A stretch of DNA of 64,000 nucleotides from SHVO01 sp964576515. Its GTDB lineage: Bacteria > Pseudomonadota > Alphaproteobacteria > Rhodospirillales > Rhodospirillaceae. The translations under genes were made by a program, and so were the position numbers. Under the pieces are notes generated by a model, which was not told where the DNA came from, made no database searches, and worked only from the letters and a program-made list of their open reading frames with translations. This document shows positions 16,071 through 26,104 of the stretch, piece by piece (positions within the stretch are counted from its first letter, which is position 1; every line of letters starts with the position of its first letter). The stretch covers positions 62,001 through 126,000 of the forward strand of contig CAZNUW010000007.1 in the NCBI GenBank assembly GCA_964576515.1. Direction: 5' to 3'.

Positions 16071-18020
16071 CTAGTAGTCCACGGTAAGTTGCAGCGAAAA
16101 CTTGCGTTGTGGGGTGGGTTCGATTTGCTTCTGCGTGCCGGTTACCTTCCATTCCCATACGTCGAAAATGTTCGTCACTTGGAAGCGTAAAAGGGCCGGC
16201 TGCTCGGCAATCTTGAAGCGGTAGCGCGCCCCGAGATCGACCATCGTGACGGCCGCGGATTTGAAGGTGTTCTCGACGTTGGCCATGTATGAATCGTTGT
16301 AGGACAGCCGCGCATCGAGTGAAAATCCGTTCCAATTCGTCGGACCGTATTGGACGTTAAGGATGCCCGTAACGGGCAGGGTCTCGGGCGGGATCGCGCC
16401 CATCGATCCATTGTCGACCAGCGGGCCGGACAGGCGCGCCTGGAGTCCGACAACACCCGCGACGACGGTGAGGCCGGGCGCGGCGGCGCCGCTCAGCGAA
16501 ACTTCGACGCCGCGGTGACGTACATTGCCGAGTTCGCGGAAAAATTGGCTCTGGTCCAGGTCGAAGAAAGGTTTTTTGACCTCGAACACGCCGGCCACAA
16601 GGCGCAGGCCGGGCATCAGCGTATAGCGCAGTCCGCCGTCCATCTGTTCGGTGAAACTGGCGGCCGCGCCGGCGCCACCATTGGCGGCGTACGGAGGCGC
16701 CCGAGGCGCATCCTCAAGTCCGCGCGTGTAGCCGGTGTAGAGGACGAGGCGGTCCGTGACGTAGAAGGACGCCGTTCCGTTATAGAGCCATTCTTCCGCC
16801 GTGCTGTGCGTCGGGCCGACGCCGACCGTGAACCGCTTGTAGAATGTCCGTTGCAGGCCCGCGGAGAATTCCCCCACGTCCCTCCATAAGACGCCGTAGC
16901 TGACGCCGAGCGTTCCTTGGCGCACGTATTCACGCCCGCGCTGGCCGGCCGCGAACGTTGGAGCCGGAAGTTCGACCGGCACACCGAATTGGATCGGGCC
17001 GGCGCGCATCGACGTGTTGCCGCCGTTTCCGGTGCCGGAAGCCTTGCCGCGAACGTTAAAGTGGACCGTGTGGCGGCGATCGCCTTCGTCGAAAATCCGC
17101 GACAAGCGGACCTCGCCGGATTTGCTCGAATGGGGCAGGGGCCAGCGACCGAGGCGCGTGTATTGCAATTCCGCGGTTCCGTCGGCCTGGACGTTGCGAT
17201 AGTGCGCCTGGCTGGAATCCTGGAGGCGCCATGCAACGGACCTGAAAAGTCCTGTCGCGAAACGCCAGTCGCCCCAACTCGCCTTGAAGACGCCGCCGTA
17301 ATTCGTGTCGTCGCTGTTATAGACGGCCCATTTCTGGGTGAACGAAAGATCGCGATCGTATTTGGCGGGCAAGTCGGTCCCGGCGAGGAAGATCAGCGGC
17401 CCCCACTCGTTCTCGAAGTTGCGGCTGCGGCTCCAGAATGGAATGAACTGTCCGAAATCGCCGATGGTCCAGCGGCCGATGACGGCGCCATCGGCGGAAT
17501 AATAGGTTTCGCCGTAATCGGTGGTTGCGTGTTCGCCGCTAACGCCGATGCCGAGACTAAAGGTCTCGGAGATGGGAATTTGCCCGTCGATCTCGATGGA
17601 CTCCGCCTCGGGGTAGGCGGCGCGGAAAACGGTGCTGAGACTGTATTCGTCGCCGGGAACGCGCAGCGTGTAGTCCGCAACGCCGGTGGGCGCGAGGAAC
17701 GGATAGGACTGCGCGGACAACCCGACGCGCACCGTGGCCTGTCCGATGACGCGCGACGACATGCGCACGGCGCCGCCGCCACCCCCGCGGCTATCAAAAT
17801 AAAGTCCCTCGATGCGCACATTGCCGGCGCGCACCGGACTAAATCCGCGGGCGCTTGTCGCGCTATAAAGGCCGATACTCTCGTTGCCGATTGTCGTCCC
17901 GAAGGCGTCTTCCGCCGAGGTCAGCGCATTTTCGGTGGCGCGTTGCGCATAGGACGGTGCGGCCGCCGCCGCGCCGATGAGCAGCGCGGCGAAGGCCGGA
18001 ACATATTTTACCAAACGCAA
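16071..18020 (-). CDS. TonB-dependent receptor, siderophore type, tandem copy A
   Basis: The 649-residue paralogue of the next gene shares the same plug landmarks (SAEDAFGTTIG, SARGFSPVRAGNVRIEGL, AQSYPFLAPTGVADY) and the same aromatic C-terminus. It starts at TTG (18018-18020) with GGGGGAG a few bases upstream, so translation may be moderate. The signal peptide is residues 1-25 (ending PSYAQ). The two genes look like a tandem duplication with diverged loops. Together with the EntS-like exporter across the gap at 18511, they may form a siderophore uptake/export neighbourhood, but no siderophore synthesis genes are visible. Confidence 0.88.
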   Translation of the reverse strand: MRLVKYVPAFAALLIGAAAAAPSYAQRATENALTSAEDAFGTTIGNESIGLYSATSARGFSPVRAGNVRIEGLYFDSRGGGGGAVRMSSRVIGQATVRVGLSAQSYPFLAPTGVADYTLRVPGDEYSLSTVFRAAYPEAESIEIDGQIPISETFSLGIGVSGEHATTDYGETYYSADGAVIGRWTIGDFGQFIPFWSRSRNFENEWGPLIFLAGTDLPAKYDRDLSFTQKWAVYNSDDTNYGGVFKASWGDWRFATGLFRSVAWRLQDSSQAHYRNVQADGTAELQYTRLGRWPLPHSSKSGEVRLSRIFDEGDRRHTVHFNVRGKASGTGNGGNTSMRAGPIQFGVPVELPAPTFAAGQRGREYVRQGTLGVSYGVLWRDVGEFSAGLQRTFYKRFTVGVGPTHSTAEEWLYNGTASFYVTDRLVLYTGYTRGLEDAPRAPPYAANGGAGAAASFTEQMDGGLRYTLMPGLRLVAGVFEVKKPFFDLDQSQFFRELGNVRHRGVEVSLSGAAAPGLTVVAGVVGLQARLSGPLVDNGSMGAIPPETLPVTGILNVQYGPTNWNGFSLDARLSYNDSYMANVENTFKSAAVTMVDLGARYRFKIAEQPALLRFQVTNIFDVWEWKVTGTQKQIEPTPQRKFSLQLTVDY

Positions 18021-18177
18021 GACTCCCCCATTTGCTGACGGCGCATCTCGGTTTCGACCGCGTTTCCCCCCGCGGCGAATCTGCGCCTGTGACGCAAGAA
18101 TTAGGACACGTCCGCGCCGCGCCGCGCAAGTTCCGGGATCGGTGGTTGCGTGATCGTGATGGTCAGCGGAATCCCGC

Positions 18178-18369
18178 TTATTTCCGCCGTAGGAAAAAGA
18201 CGACGATCAAACCCGCCGTTGCCAGCGCCGCGCCGCGATAGGCCCATGGCATCTGATCGATCATGAAACTTGCCGCCGGATACGGGAAAACGCCCGTCCC
18301 CTGTCCGATCCAAACCACACCGATGAAAATGGCGGCGATCGCGAGCCCCATGAGGATGCGTCGAAGCAT
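18178..18369 (-). CDS. Small two-helix membrane protein
   Basis: The 63-residue protein begins MLRRILMGLAIAAIF. Two hydrophobic segments (about 5-25 and 40-60) flank a short loop containing GVFPYPAASFM, and it ends in basic RRK. Similar short proteins are common in alphaproteobacteria, with no known function. ATG 18369 is preferred because an AGGAG-like stretch (GGGAGGTCTTC on the minus strand) precedes it; an in-frame ATG lies six codons earlier. It probably sits in the inner membrane. Confidence 0.65.
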   Translation of the reverse strand: MLRRILMGLAIAAIFIGVVWIGQGTGVFPYPAASFMIDQMPWAYRGAALATAGLIVVFFLRRK

Positions 18370-18510
18370 GAAGACCTCCCATGTCATTCCCGGGCGCAGG
18401 TTAACCCATTGATATGACGAGAGAGAAGATTGAAGCGGTTCAAATGGGGCTTGTTACAATCGTGGCGCGCGCTGCTATAGTCCCCGGCCACATCCCGCCG
18501 CCGAGTCCCC

Positions 18511-19815
18511 ATGTCATCGAAAATCGACGCGTTCGCCGCACTCCGCAATCCTCATGTGCGGGCGCTCGCCATTGCGCGGTTTTGCGGCGTCAGTGGCGCT
18601 CAGATCCTCAACGTCGCGGTCGGCTGGCAACTCTATGAACTGACGGGCAGCGCGTGGTCGCTGGGGCTGGTTGGTTTGTTTGAACTTGCGCCTGTACTTC
18701 TCTTCACAGTGCCGGCCGGGAATATCGCCGATCGCTATGCCCGCCGGAATATCGCGATGCTGGCGCAGGCCGCATTCGTGATCGCCGCGCTTTGCCTCAG
18801 CGCGATCTCCTATTTCCACGGCCCGGTCAGCGCCATTTACGCCAGCCTGGTTCTCATCGGCGTCGCGCGCGCGTTCTCGCAGTCGGCGACCTCGACGCTT
18901 CTGCCTCAGTTGGTGCCGACGTCCGAGTTCGTGAACGCCAACGCATGGCTGTCGTCGACCTTTCAACTCGCCGCGGTGTCCGGGCCCGCGATCGGCGGCT
19001 TCATCATCGCCGCAACGGGGGACGCCACCGCGAACTACGTCACCGCGGCGATGCTTGAACTCATCTTCATCATTGCGATGATCCGGCTTCCGGCCATCAA
19101 ACCGGCGAACCATGCCGAGAAACGCAGCTTCTCGGACCTGTTCGCCGGCTTTGCGTTCATACGAAAAAGCCCGATTTTCCTGGCCGCGATAACGCTCGAC
19201 ATGTTCGCGGTTCTTTTCGGCGGCGCCGTGGTGCTGTTGCCGATCTATGCGAAGGACGTGCTGCAAGTCGGTCCCGACGGGTTGGGATGGCTTCGCGCCG
19301 CGCCGGCCGTCGGCAGTATGATGATGGCCCTGGTGCTCACGCGGCTGAAACCCTGGAAGCGCCCGGGCCGCGTTCTTCTGTTCACAGTCGTCGGATTTGG
19401 ATTGGCCACTGTCGGCTTCGGATTATCCCGCAATTTCGGGTTGTCGCTTCTGTGCTTGTTCCTGACGGGCGCTTTCGATTCCGTGAGCGTGGTCATCCGG
19501 CTCACGATCGAGCAGATGATCACGCCCGACCGCCTGCGCGGCCGTGTCAGCGCCATCAACTACGTCTTCATCGGTTTCTCGAACGAGTTCGGTTCGTTCT
19601 GGAACGGGACGACGGCGACGTTCTTCGGGCCGGTCGCGGCGGTCATCGGCGGCGGACTCGGCTCAATCGCCGTGGTGATCGCGGTCACGTTGCTCTGGCC
19701 GGCGCTCGCGCGGATCGGGCCTTTGCATACGCTGGAGCCAAACGAGGTGAAAGACCTCGCGCCCCAACTCGATTTGCATCAGCCGGCGGGGCTTGGCGAT
19801 AAGAGGAACATTTAA
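18511..19815 (+). CDS. MFS transporter, EntS/MFS_3-like
   Basis: The 434-residue inner-membrane protein has about twelve hydrophobic segments. After the second helix comes GNIADRYARRN, the MFS motif A position, and a matching DRLRGRVSAINYVF stretch sits in the second half, as in the MFS_3 family that includes the enterobactin exporter EntS. It is probably an exporter of a small molecule. Two siderophore-type receptors lie just upstream on the other strand, which makes siderophore or antibiotic export attractive but unproven. The ATG at 18511 has no strong ribosome-binding site. Confidence 0.85.
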   Translation: MSSKIDAFAALRNPHVRALAIARFCGVSGAQILNVAVGWQLYELTGSAWSLGLVGLFELAPVLLFTVPAGNIADRYARRNIAMLAQAAFVIAALCLSAISYFHGPVSAIYASLVLIGVARAFSQSATSTLLPQLVPTSEFVNANAWLSSTFQLAAVSGPAIGGFIIAATGDATANYVTAAMLELIFIIAMIRLPAIKPANHAEKRSFSDLFAGFAFIRKSPIFLAAITLDMFAVLFGGAVVLLPIYAKDVLQVGPDGLGWLRAAPAVGSMMMALVLTRLKPWKRPGRVLLFTVVGFGLATVGFGLSRNFGLSLLCLFLTGAFDSVSVVIRLTIEQMITPDRLRGRVSAINYVFIGFSNEFGSFWNGTTATFFGPVAAVIGGGLGSIAVVIAVTLLWPALARIGPLHTLEPNEVKDLAPQLDLHQPAGLGDKRNI

Positions 19816-19818
19816 TCC

Positions 19819-20397
19819 CTAGATGAACTTCAGCGCCACAAACCCGCTGACGATAAGAAGCAGGCAGAGGAAGAACAGTAACGTCAGGCGGCGTTCGATG
19901 AAGTTGCGGATCGGCTCGCCGAACTGACGGAGCAGGCCCGCGACGATGAAGAATCGCAAGCCGCGGGTGACGGCGGAGGCGGCGATGAACACCCAAATAT
20001 CGAAGGCGGCGGCGCCGCTCATGATGGTGACGATTTTATACGGTATCGGCGTGAGGCCCTTGGCCAGGATCACCATCAGGCCGTAGTCGTGATACCACTG
20101 CTGAAAGCGAATCGCGGCGTCCTGCATCCCATAGAAGTCGATGACCGACTGGCCGATGGTGGCGTAGAGGAAGTAGCCGATCGCATAGCCGAGGATGCCG
20201 CCCAGGACCGATGTGACCGTGCAGACCAGGGCAATGGTGTAGGCGCGGTCGGGCCGCGCCAGGACCATGGGAATGAGCACGACGTCCGGAGGAACCGGGA
20301 AGAACGAACTTTCCGCGAACGAGACCGCGCCCAGGGCGTGCAACGCCTTGGGCTTGGCGGCGAGGTTCATCGTCCAGTCGTAAAGCATACGGATCAT
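19819..20397 (-). CDS. YqaA/DedA-family (SNARE-associated) membrane protein
   Basis: The 192-residue inner-membrane protein starts MIRMLYDWTMNLA and contains AESSFFPVPPDVVLIPM and KGLTPIPYKIVTIMSGAA, both typical of the YqaA branch of the DedA superfamily. Members help maintain the membrane and are proposed to move lipid carriers. Four to five hydrophobic segments are visible. The start at 20397 was chosen over an in-frame codon 29 residues earlier because those extra residues are Pro/Ser-rich and unlike the family. It is convergent with the MFS gene, separated by 3 bases. Confidence 0.85.
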   Translation of the reverse strand: MIRMLYDWTMNLAAKPKALHALGAVSFAESSFFPVPPDVVLIPMVLARPDRAYTIALVCTVTSVLGGILGYAIGYFLYATIGQSVIDFYGMQDAAIRFQQWYHDYGLMVILAKGLTPIPYKIVTIMSGAAAFDIWVFIAASAVTRGLRFFIVAGLLRQFGEPIRNFIERRLTLLFFLCLLLIVSGFVALKFI

Positions 20398-20749
20398 TGG
20401 CTTTTTCGGAACCTTGGCGGGCGACGGGAGGCTGGGCGGGGTGGCTGACGGAGCGCCGTTTTTACCGCAGGATGGGGCAGGCACAAGGGCTGAGGGGGTC
20501 GAAAGGGCGTTTATGCCCGTTTACCGGTCGCCGGAGCCGCCCTTTGCGCGTCTCCCGCGCATCCAGACGGGTCTATGACACTTCCGGGATTGCGAAAAAC
20601 GGCCTTTCCGCTTATCGTACACGAGTCTACTCGCGATGGGTTGTCCCCGTTACGCACTCTCAACGAGAGCTCGGCCCGGTCCCACCCGTTCTGAAGTTCA
20701 GGCCCGCCTTGCGTGTTGCAGGGCGGTCATCTTGTTTGGAGAAGTGCTA
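20398..20749 (+). promoter_or_regulatory. Long untranslated leader of the cold-shock gene
   Basis: No gene is seen in these 350 bases. The cold-shock ATG at 20750 follows GGAG. Just upstream are two small hairpins: CTCTC-AAC-GAGAG, and CCGCC/GGCGG around TTGCGTGTTGCA. Long, foldable leaders are usual for cspA-type genes, where structure changes with temperature control translation. The promoter position is not evident. Confidence 0.45.
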
Positions 20750-20953
20750 ATGGCTACTGGAACCGTGAAGTGGTTCAACGCGACTAAGGGTTTTGGCTTC
20801 ATCCAGCCGGAAGATGGCTCGAAGGACGTCTTCGTGCACATTTCGGCTGTCGAACGCGCTGGCATCGCGCGTCTGAATGAAGGCCAGCGGGTCAGCTACG
20901 ATGTGGTGACCGAGCGCGGCAAGTCCGCCGCCGGTAACCTCAAGGCCCTCTAA
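20750..20953 (+). CDS. Cold-shock protein (CspA family)
   Basis: The 67-residue single cold-shock domain binds single-stranded RNA and DNA and melts RNA structure. RNP1 (KGFGFIQ) and RNP2 (VFVHISAV) are intact, with the N-terminal MATGTVKWFNATKG signature. The length is normal for the family. The ATG at 20750 with GGAG upstream is certain; longer in-frame starts lie in the leader. A terminator follows directly, and the IF-1 gene comes next on the same strand. Confidence 0.97.
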   Translation: MATGTVKWFNATKGFGFIQPEDGSKDVFVHISAVERAGIARLNEGQRVSYDVVTERGKSAAGNLKAL

Positions 20954-20964
20954 GACTGTCTTGA

Positions 20965-21010
20965 GAAGGGGGCGCCTGGGTCGTTAGATCCCGGTCGCCC
21001 CTTCTTTTTT
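20965..21010 (+). terminator. Terminator of the cold-shock gene
   Basis: GAAGGGGGCG pairs with CGCCCCTTC (one bulged G), with an inner CTGGG/CCCGG stem, followed by a long T run. Confidence 0.85.
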
Positions 21011-21106
21011 TCACTGTGCGGCGGCTGGACGGTGGGCCAGTCGCCTCGTTTCGTTATTTGATACTCGTCAGCCCCAAGAACGCTGCCGGTACAACGGAGC
21101 TAGCCC

Positions 21107-21400
21107 ATGGCTAAAGAAGAGCTACTTGAGTTCGAGGGGATCGTTACCGAAATTCTTCCTGAGGCGCGTTATCGCGTGCGTCTCACCAACGACCACGAAA
21201 TCATCGCCTACACCGCCGGACGCATGAAGAAGAACCGCATTCGTACGCTGGCCGGCGACCGTGTCACGGTCGAAGTCTCGCCGTACGATCTTCATAAGGG
21301 CCGGCTCGTGTTTCGCCATAAGGACACGCCGACGGGCGGCGAGCAGAGCGGGGGGCCGCCGCGTGGCGGCAATCAACGCCGTCCGCAACGTCGCTTCTAA
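21107..21400 (+). CDS. infA: Translation initiation factor IF-1 with basic Gly/Arg tail
   Basis: Residues 1-72 are a complete S1-fold IF-1 (MAKEELLEFEG, GRMKKNRIRTLAGDRVTVE, SPYDLHKGR), which binds the ribosomal A site during initiation. About 25 extra residues follow, Gly-, Arg- and Gln-rich (GGPPRGGNQRRPQRRF), where the usual protein stops. The tail could add RNA binding. It lies between a cold-shock gene and a small conserved gene, suggesting a translation-adaptation group. Whether this is the only IF-1 gene in the genome cannot be seen here. Confidence 0.93.
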   Translation: MAKEELLEFEGIVTEILPEARYRVRLTNDHEIIAYTAGRMKKNRIRTLAGDRVTVEVSPYDLHKGRLVFRHKDTPTGGEQSGGPPRGGNQRRPQRRF

Positions 21401-21424
21401 GCGCAATAAAATAAGGAGTTCGCG

Positions 21425-21706
21425 ATGACGAAGATCGCAGGACGAATCTATCAGAGCCAACAAAAGGCTGTCGCGCGCGTTTCCGAGTTGGGACGCCGTC
21501 ACAAGTTCAACATCGGCCAAACCGTCACCTTGTTGAAGGTTGCGGGTCCGCGTTTGCCGCGGAAAATGGAAGATGCGAACACCAATGAGTTCGAGATCAC
21601 CCGCCTGCTGCCCGAACAGGGCCCGGATTTTCTCTATCGCGTGAAGAACGCGACGACGTCGCAAGAGCGCGTCGTTTCGGAAAGCGAAATCAGCCCGAAG
21701 GCCTAA
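21425..21706 (+). CDS. Small conserved alphaproteobacterial-type protein of unknown function
   Basis: The 93-residue soluble protein starts MTKIAGRIYQSQ, 24 bases after infA, with AAGGAG before the ATG, so the two genes are probably co-transcribed. The sequence is basic in the first third and polar later, with a YRVKNATTSQERVVSESEI ending that resembles a small SH3-like or PRC-like beta domain. I do not recognise a named family. Its last 4 bases overlap the end of the convergent LysR gene. Confidence 0.75.
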   Translation: MTKIAGRIYQSQQKAVARVSELGRRHKFNIGQTVTLLKVAGPRLPRKMEDANTNEFEITRLLPEQGPDFLYRVKNATTSQERVVSESEISPKA

Positions 21707-22611
21707 GCGCCGGACGGCTTTGATCGTGGGAAGAGCACATGTTGCTCTTCCGTCACGACCTTACGAATCCAATCCCGCACGACTGTCACCCGTTCGACGT
21801 GGGTGAAATCCTCATGCATCGAAATCCAGAACGAGCGCCGTATGGCGATCTCTTCCTGGAGGACAAGTTTCAGCCGTGTGCCTTCGGTCATGAAGGCGGG
21901 AAGGATGCTCAGGCCTAAGCCGGCGTTTGTCGCGGCGAATTGGGCGTTGATGCTCGAGCTGCGGAACTTCACGCGCGCCTGTGGCTCAAGTTCGTCGAGA
22001 TAACGCAGTTGCGGCGCGAAGATCAGATCTTCGACGTAACCGATCAAATCGTGGTTGCGTAAGTCCGCGATGGTTTTGATCGCGGGTTTAGCCTTCAGGT
22101 AATCGGTACTGCCGTACAGATGCAGCGCGTAGTCGGCCAGCTTGCCCGCCACCACGCGTCCGGCGCGCGGCCGCGATAGGGTGATTGCGAGATCGGCCTC
22201 CCGTTTCGAGATGCTGAGGAACTGGGTTCCGGCCACCAACTCGACGTCGATCCCCGGATGCTGCGCGTAGAACTGCGCCATACGGGGGGCGAGGAATCGG
22301 CTCCCGAACCCTTCAGGCACCCCAATACGAATCGATCCCCGTAGGACCTCGTCCTGGCGGCCAACTGCGTTGGCGATATGCACGCAGCGCGATTCCACAT
22401 CCTCGGCCATTTGAACCAGTTGCGCCCCGGCGTCCGTGAGGGCGTATCCGCCGGGAGCTTTGGTGAAAAGTTGCGCGCCGAGCCCTTGTTCGAGGGCTTC
22501 GATCCGCCGGGCAACCGTCGTATGGTTCACATCGAGGACGGCGGCGGCGCCGGTCAGTTTTCCGCGCCGCACAACCTCCAAAAAGAACCTGAGATCGTTC
22601 CAATCGTACAT
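21703..22611 (-). CDS. LysR-family transcriptional regulator
   Basis: The 302-residue protein has an N-terminal winged helix-turn-helix (residues 1-60: DLRFFLEVVRRGKLTGAAAVLDVNHTTVARRIEALE) and a C-terminal periplasmic-binding-like effector domain. It is transcribed divergently from the MmsA-type dehydrogenase, the classic arrangement for a LysR protein controlling its neighbour. ATG 22611 (MYDWNDLRF) is chosen because the family begins there; an in-frame ATG 12 codons upstream would run into the operator. A TGTGC-N6-GCACA palindrome lies directly upstream. Confidence 0.9.
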   Translation of the reverse strand: MYDWNDLRFFLEVVRRGKLTGAAAVLDVNHTTVARRIEALEQGLGAQLFTKAPGGYALTDAGAQLVQMAEDVESRCVHIANAVGRQDEVLRGSIRIGVPEGFGSRFLAPRMAQFYAQHPGIDVELVAGTQFLSISKREADLAITLSRPRAGRVVAGKLADYALHLYGSTDYLKAKPAIKTIADLRNHDLIGYVEDLIFAPQLRYLDELEPQARVKFRSSSINAQFAATNAGLGLSILPAFMTEGTRLKLVLQEEIAIRRSFWISMHEDFTHVERVTVVRDWIRKVVTEEQHVLFPRSKPSGA

Positions 22612-22619
22612 ATTTCGCC

Positions 22620-22635
22620 TGTGCGAATTTGCACA
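22620..22635. promoter_or_regulatory. Palindrome in the LysR/MmsA divergent gap
   Basis: TGTGC-GAATTT-GCACA is a perfect inverted repeat. It lies 9 bases upstream of the LysR start codon and about 80 bases before the dehydrogenase ATG. The position fits an autoregulatory LysR recognition site. Confidence 0.45.
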
Positions 22636-22713
22636 TATGATCTGCAAAACCTAGCATAGGCTAAGCGTTTTCGCCCACTAAAATGCCGCGTCTTTTTCTT
22701 CCGGGAGTGACCA

Positions 22714-24210
<1,497 letters not shown>

Positions 24211-24237
24211 CCCACAATCGAATAAGCGAGACGCAAG

Positions 24238-24276
24238 CGGCCCCGCGTGCTTTCACGTTCGCGGGGCCGTCTTTAG
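24238..24276 (+). terminator. Terminator of the MmsA-type gene
   Basis: CGGCCCCGCG pairs with CGCGGGGCCG around a loop of about 12 bases, followed by TCTTTAG. Confidence 0.75.
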
Positions 24277-24345
24277 TAAAATCACCGAAAGTGATATGCA
24301 GCGGCCACCGCGAAAACGCCAAAGGCCTGCGAGCGCAGCATATCG

Positions 24346-25572
24346 ATGACCGTTCCCCGTCCCGACCTTCGCCGCGCCGCAGTCATCGGCGCGGGCCCCG
24401 CTGGGCTCATGGCGGCCGAAGTTCTTGCGAACGCCGGCGTGGGCGTCGATGTGTATGACGCCATGCCGTCGGCCGGGCGCAAGTTCCTCATGGCGGGGAA
24501 GGGCGGCCTCAATATCACCCACACCGAAGCCCCCGGGCCGTTTCTCGCGCGGTATGGCGCGCGGGCCGGCGTCCTGACCCCTTTCGTCGAGGCCTTTGGC
24601 CCGGAGCAGCTGCGCGCGTGGATTCACGGGCTCGGCATCGAGACATTCGTCGGCACATCCGGGCGGGTGTTCCCGCGCGAGATGAAAGCGGCGCCGCTCC
24701 TGCGGTCGTGGCTGCGCCGCCTTCGCGGCGCCGGGGTGCAATTGCATATGCGTCATCGGTGGCAGGGATGGACCGCCGACGGCACGTTGTCGTTCGCCAC
24801 GCCGGGCGGACCGGTTTCGCGGCCCGCCGACGCTGTAATCTTGGCTCTGGGCGGCGCGTCCTGGCCTCAGCTTGGATCGGACGGCGCATGGACGCAGGCG
24901 TTGCGGGAGAAGGGGCTTTCGCTTGCACCGTTCCTGCCCTCCAACAGCGGCTTCGATGTGGGATGGAGCGAACACTTTCGCGCGCGTTTCGCCGGCGCGC
25001 CGGTGAAGCCCGCCGCGATCGACCGCCGGCAAGGCGAATTCGTCGTCACGGAAACCGGCATTGAGGGTGGATTGGTTTACGCAATGTCGGCCGGCGCGCG
25101 CGACGAGATCGCGGCGAACGGCGTGGCGACGTTGCACGTGGACCTGCGGCCCGACCGCAGCGAGCGGCAACTTGCGACGCTGCTCGCGCGGCCGCGCGGG
25201 CGCGCCTCGTTCGCCACCTATTTGCGCAAGGCGGCTGGTCTGGAAGGCGTGAAAGCCGGGTTGGTGCGAGAGCTCGTGTCCGAGGTGGATCGCGGAAACC
25301 CGGCGGCGCTGGCGGCCGCTATCAAGGCGCTCCCGATTCCGTTGTGCGCGCCGCGGCCCATCGCGGAGGCCATCAGCAGCGCGGGCGGGGTGCCCTTCGA
25401 GGCGATGGATGAGGCCTTGATGTTGCGCGATCTGCCGGGTGTGTTCTGCGCGGGCGAAATGCTCGACTGGGAAGCGCCCACCGGCGGCTATCTTCTGACG
25501 GCCTGCTTCGCCACCGGCAAAGCGGCGGGCGAGGGCGCCCGGGAATGGCTGGCGCGGTCGCGCGAGCCTTAG
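24346..25572 (+). CDS. HI0933/BaiN-family FAD-dependent oxidoreductase
   Basis: The 408-residue flavoprotein begins with the dinucleotide-binding motif VIGAGPAGLMAAEVLANAG and then GRKFLMAGKGGLNITHTE, diagnostic of the HI0933 family. The C-terminal FAD contact CAGEMLDWEAPTGGYLLT-type segment is intact. The family contains reductases of poorly known physiological role, including bile-acid reductase BaiN. The ATG at 24346 has no strong ribosome-binding site. The small gene at 25627 follows in the same direction. Confidence 0.88.
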   Translation: MTVPRPDLRRAAVIGAGPAGLMAAEVLANAGVGVDVYDAMPSAGRKFLMAGKGGLNITHTEAPGPFLARYGARAGVLTPFVEAFGPEQLRAWIHGLGIETFVGTSGRVFPREMKAAPLLRSWLRRLRGAGVQLHMRHRWQGWTADGTLSFATPGGPVSRPADAVILALGGASWPQLGSDGAWTQALREKGLSLAPFLPSNSGFDVGWSEHFRARFAGAPVKPAAIDRRQGEFVVTETGIEGGLVYAMSAGARDEIAANGVATLHVDLRPDRSERQLATLLARPRGRASFATYLRKAAGLEGVKAGLVRELVSEVDRGNPAALAAAIKALPIPLCAPRPIAEAISSAGGVPFEAMDEALMLRDLPGVFCAGEMLDWEAPTGGYLLTACFATGKAAGEGAREWLARSREP

Positions 25573-25626
25573 CGCGACAAGAGGACGGCGGGCGCGTTTC
25601 GTTCGGGAGAGCGAAAGGAGATCGCC

Positions 25627-25806
25627 ATGCCGAACCGACGATCTGAAGAGAAGGCCACACGCGAGAGTCGCGGTCCTGAAACGGGTCGCTTCCTGGAGGA
25701 CGACACATCAGGCCCGCCGCGTTCACCGCTCACACGTAAGAAGCGCCCGAAGCGCGAGGCCGACAATCGCGCGCCCGACGAGTTCGATGACGATCTCGTT
25801 CGTTGA
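25627..25806 (+). CDS. Small charged protein (59 residues), newly proposed
   Basis: An ATG preceded by AAAGGAG at ideal spacing opens a 60-codon frame ending in TGA at 25804-25806. The protein is very hydrophilic: MPNRRSEEKATRESRGPETG at the start, a basic RKKRPKRE block near residue 38, and an acidic end (DEFDDDLVR). It has no hydrophobic core and is probably disordered, perhaps a nucleic-acid or protein-binding peptide. It lies in a 300-base gap between the flavoprotein and a small membrane protein. Coding is supported by the ribosome-binding site and the GC-rich third codon positions. Confidence 0.6.
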   Translation: MPNRRSEEKATRESRGPETGRFLEDDTSGPPRSPLTRKKRPKREADNRAPDEFDDDLVR

Positions 25807-25888
25807 TTGTGCGCGGTGGCGATTCAGGAACCAATTGCATCGTGGCGGCATTCTACGCCTGGAAGAGTATCGATCCAGGGAGACGAAA

Positions 25889-26089
25889 ATGTCGGAGAAT
25901 TCAAGCGGCGGCGGCAACAACAACGGCCTCTACATGATCGTGGGCGGCCTCGTCGTTGTGGCTGGGCTCGGCGCGTTCCTTTACTTCGGCGGCGATATGG
26001 GCGCCGGGAATAGCGGAACGTCGACGACGACAATCGAGCGCACCATCACGCCGGACGGCGGCGAAGCGACGACGATCAAAAAAGAGTAG
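25889..26089 (+). CDS. Small membrane-anchored protein
   Basis: The 66-residue protein has a polar Ser/Gly/Asn start (MSENSSGGGNNN), one transmembrane helix (about residues 14-34: LYMIVGGLVVVAGLGAFLYF), and a Thr/Glu-rich periplasmic tail ending TTIKKE. ATG 25889 follows AGGGAGACGAAA. The tail looks disordered; function is unknown. Confidence 0.7.
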   Translation: MSENSSGGGNNNGLYMIVGGLVVVAGLGAFLYFGGDMGAGNSGTSTTTIERTITPDGGEATTIKKE

Positions 26090-26104
26090 ATCGGAAAAAG
26101 AGCT

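Noticed and set aside
25820..25850. EcfG-type promoter before the small membrane protein
   Set aside because: GGAAC is present at 25828 but no CGTT follows at 16-17 bases; only CATT is found.
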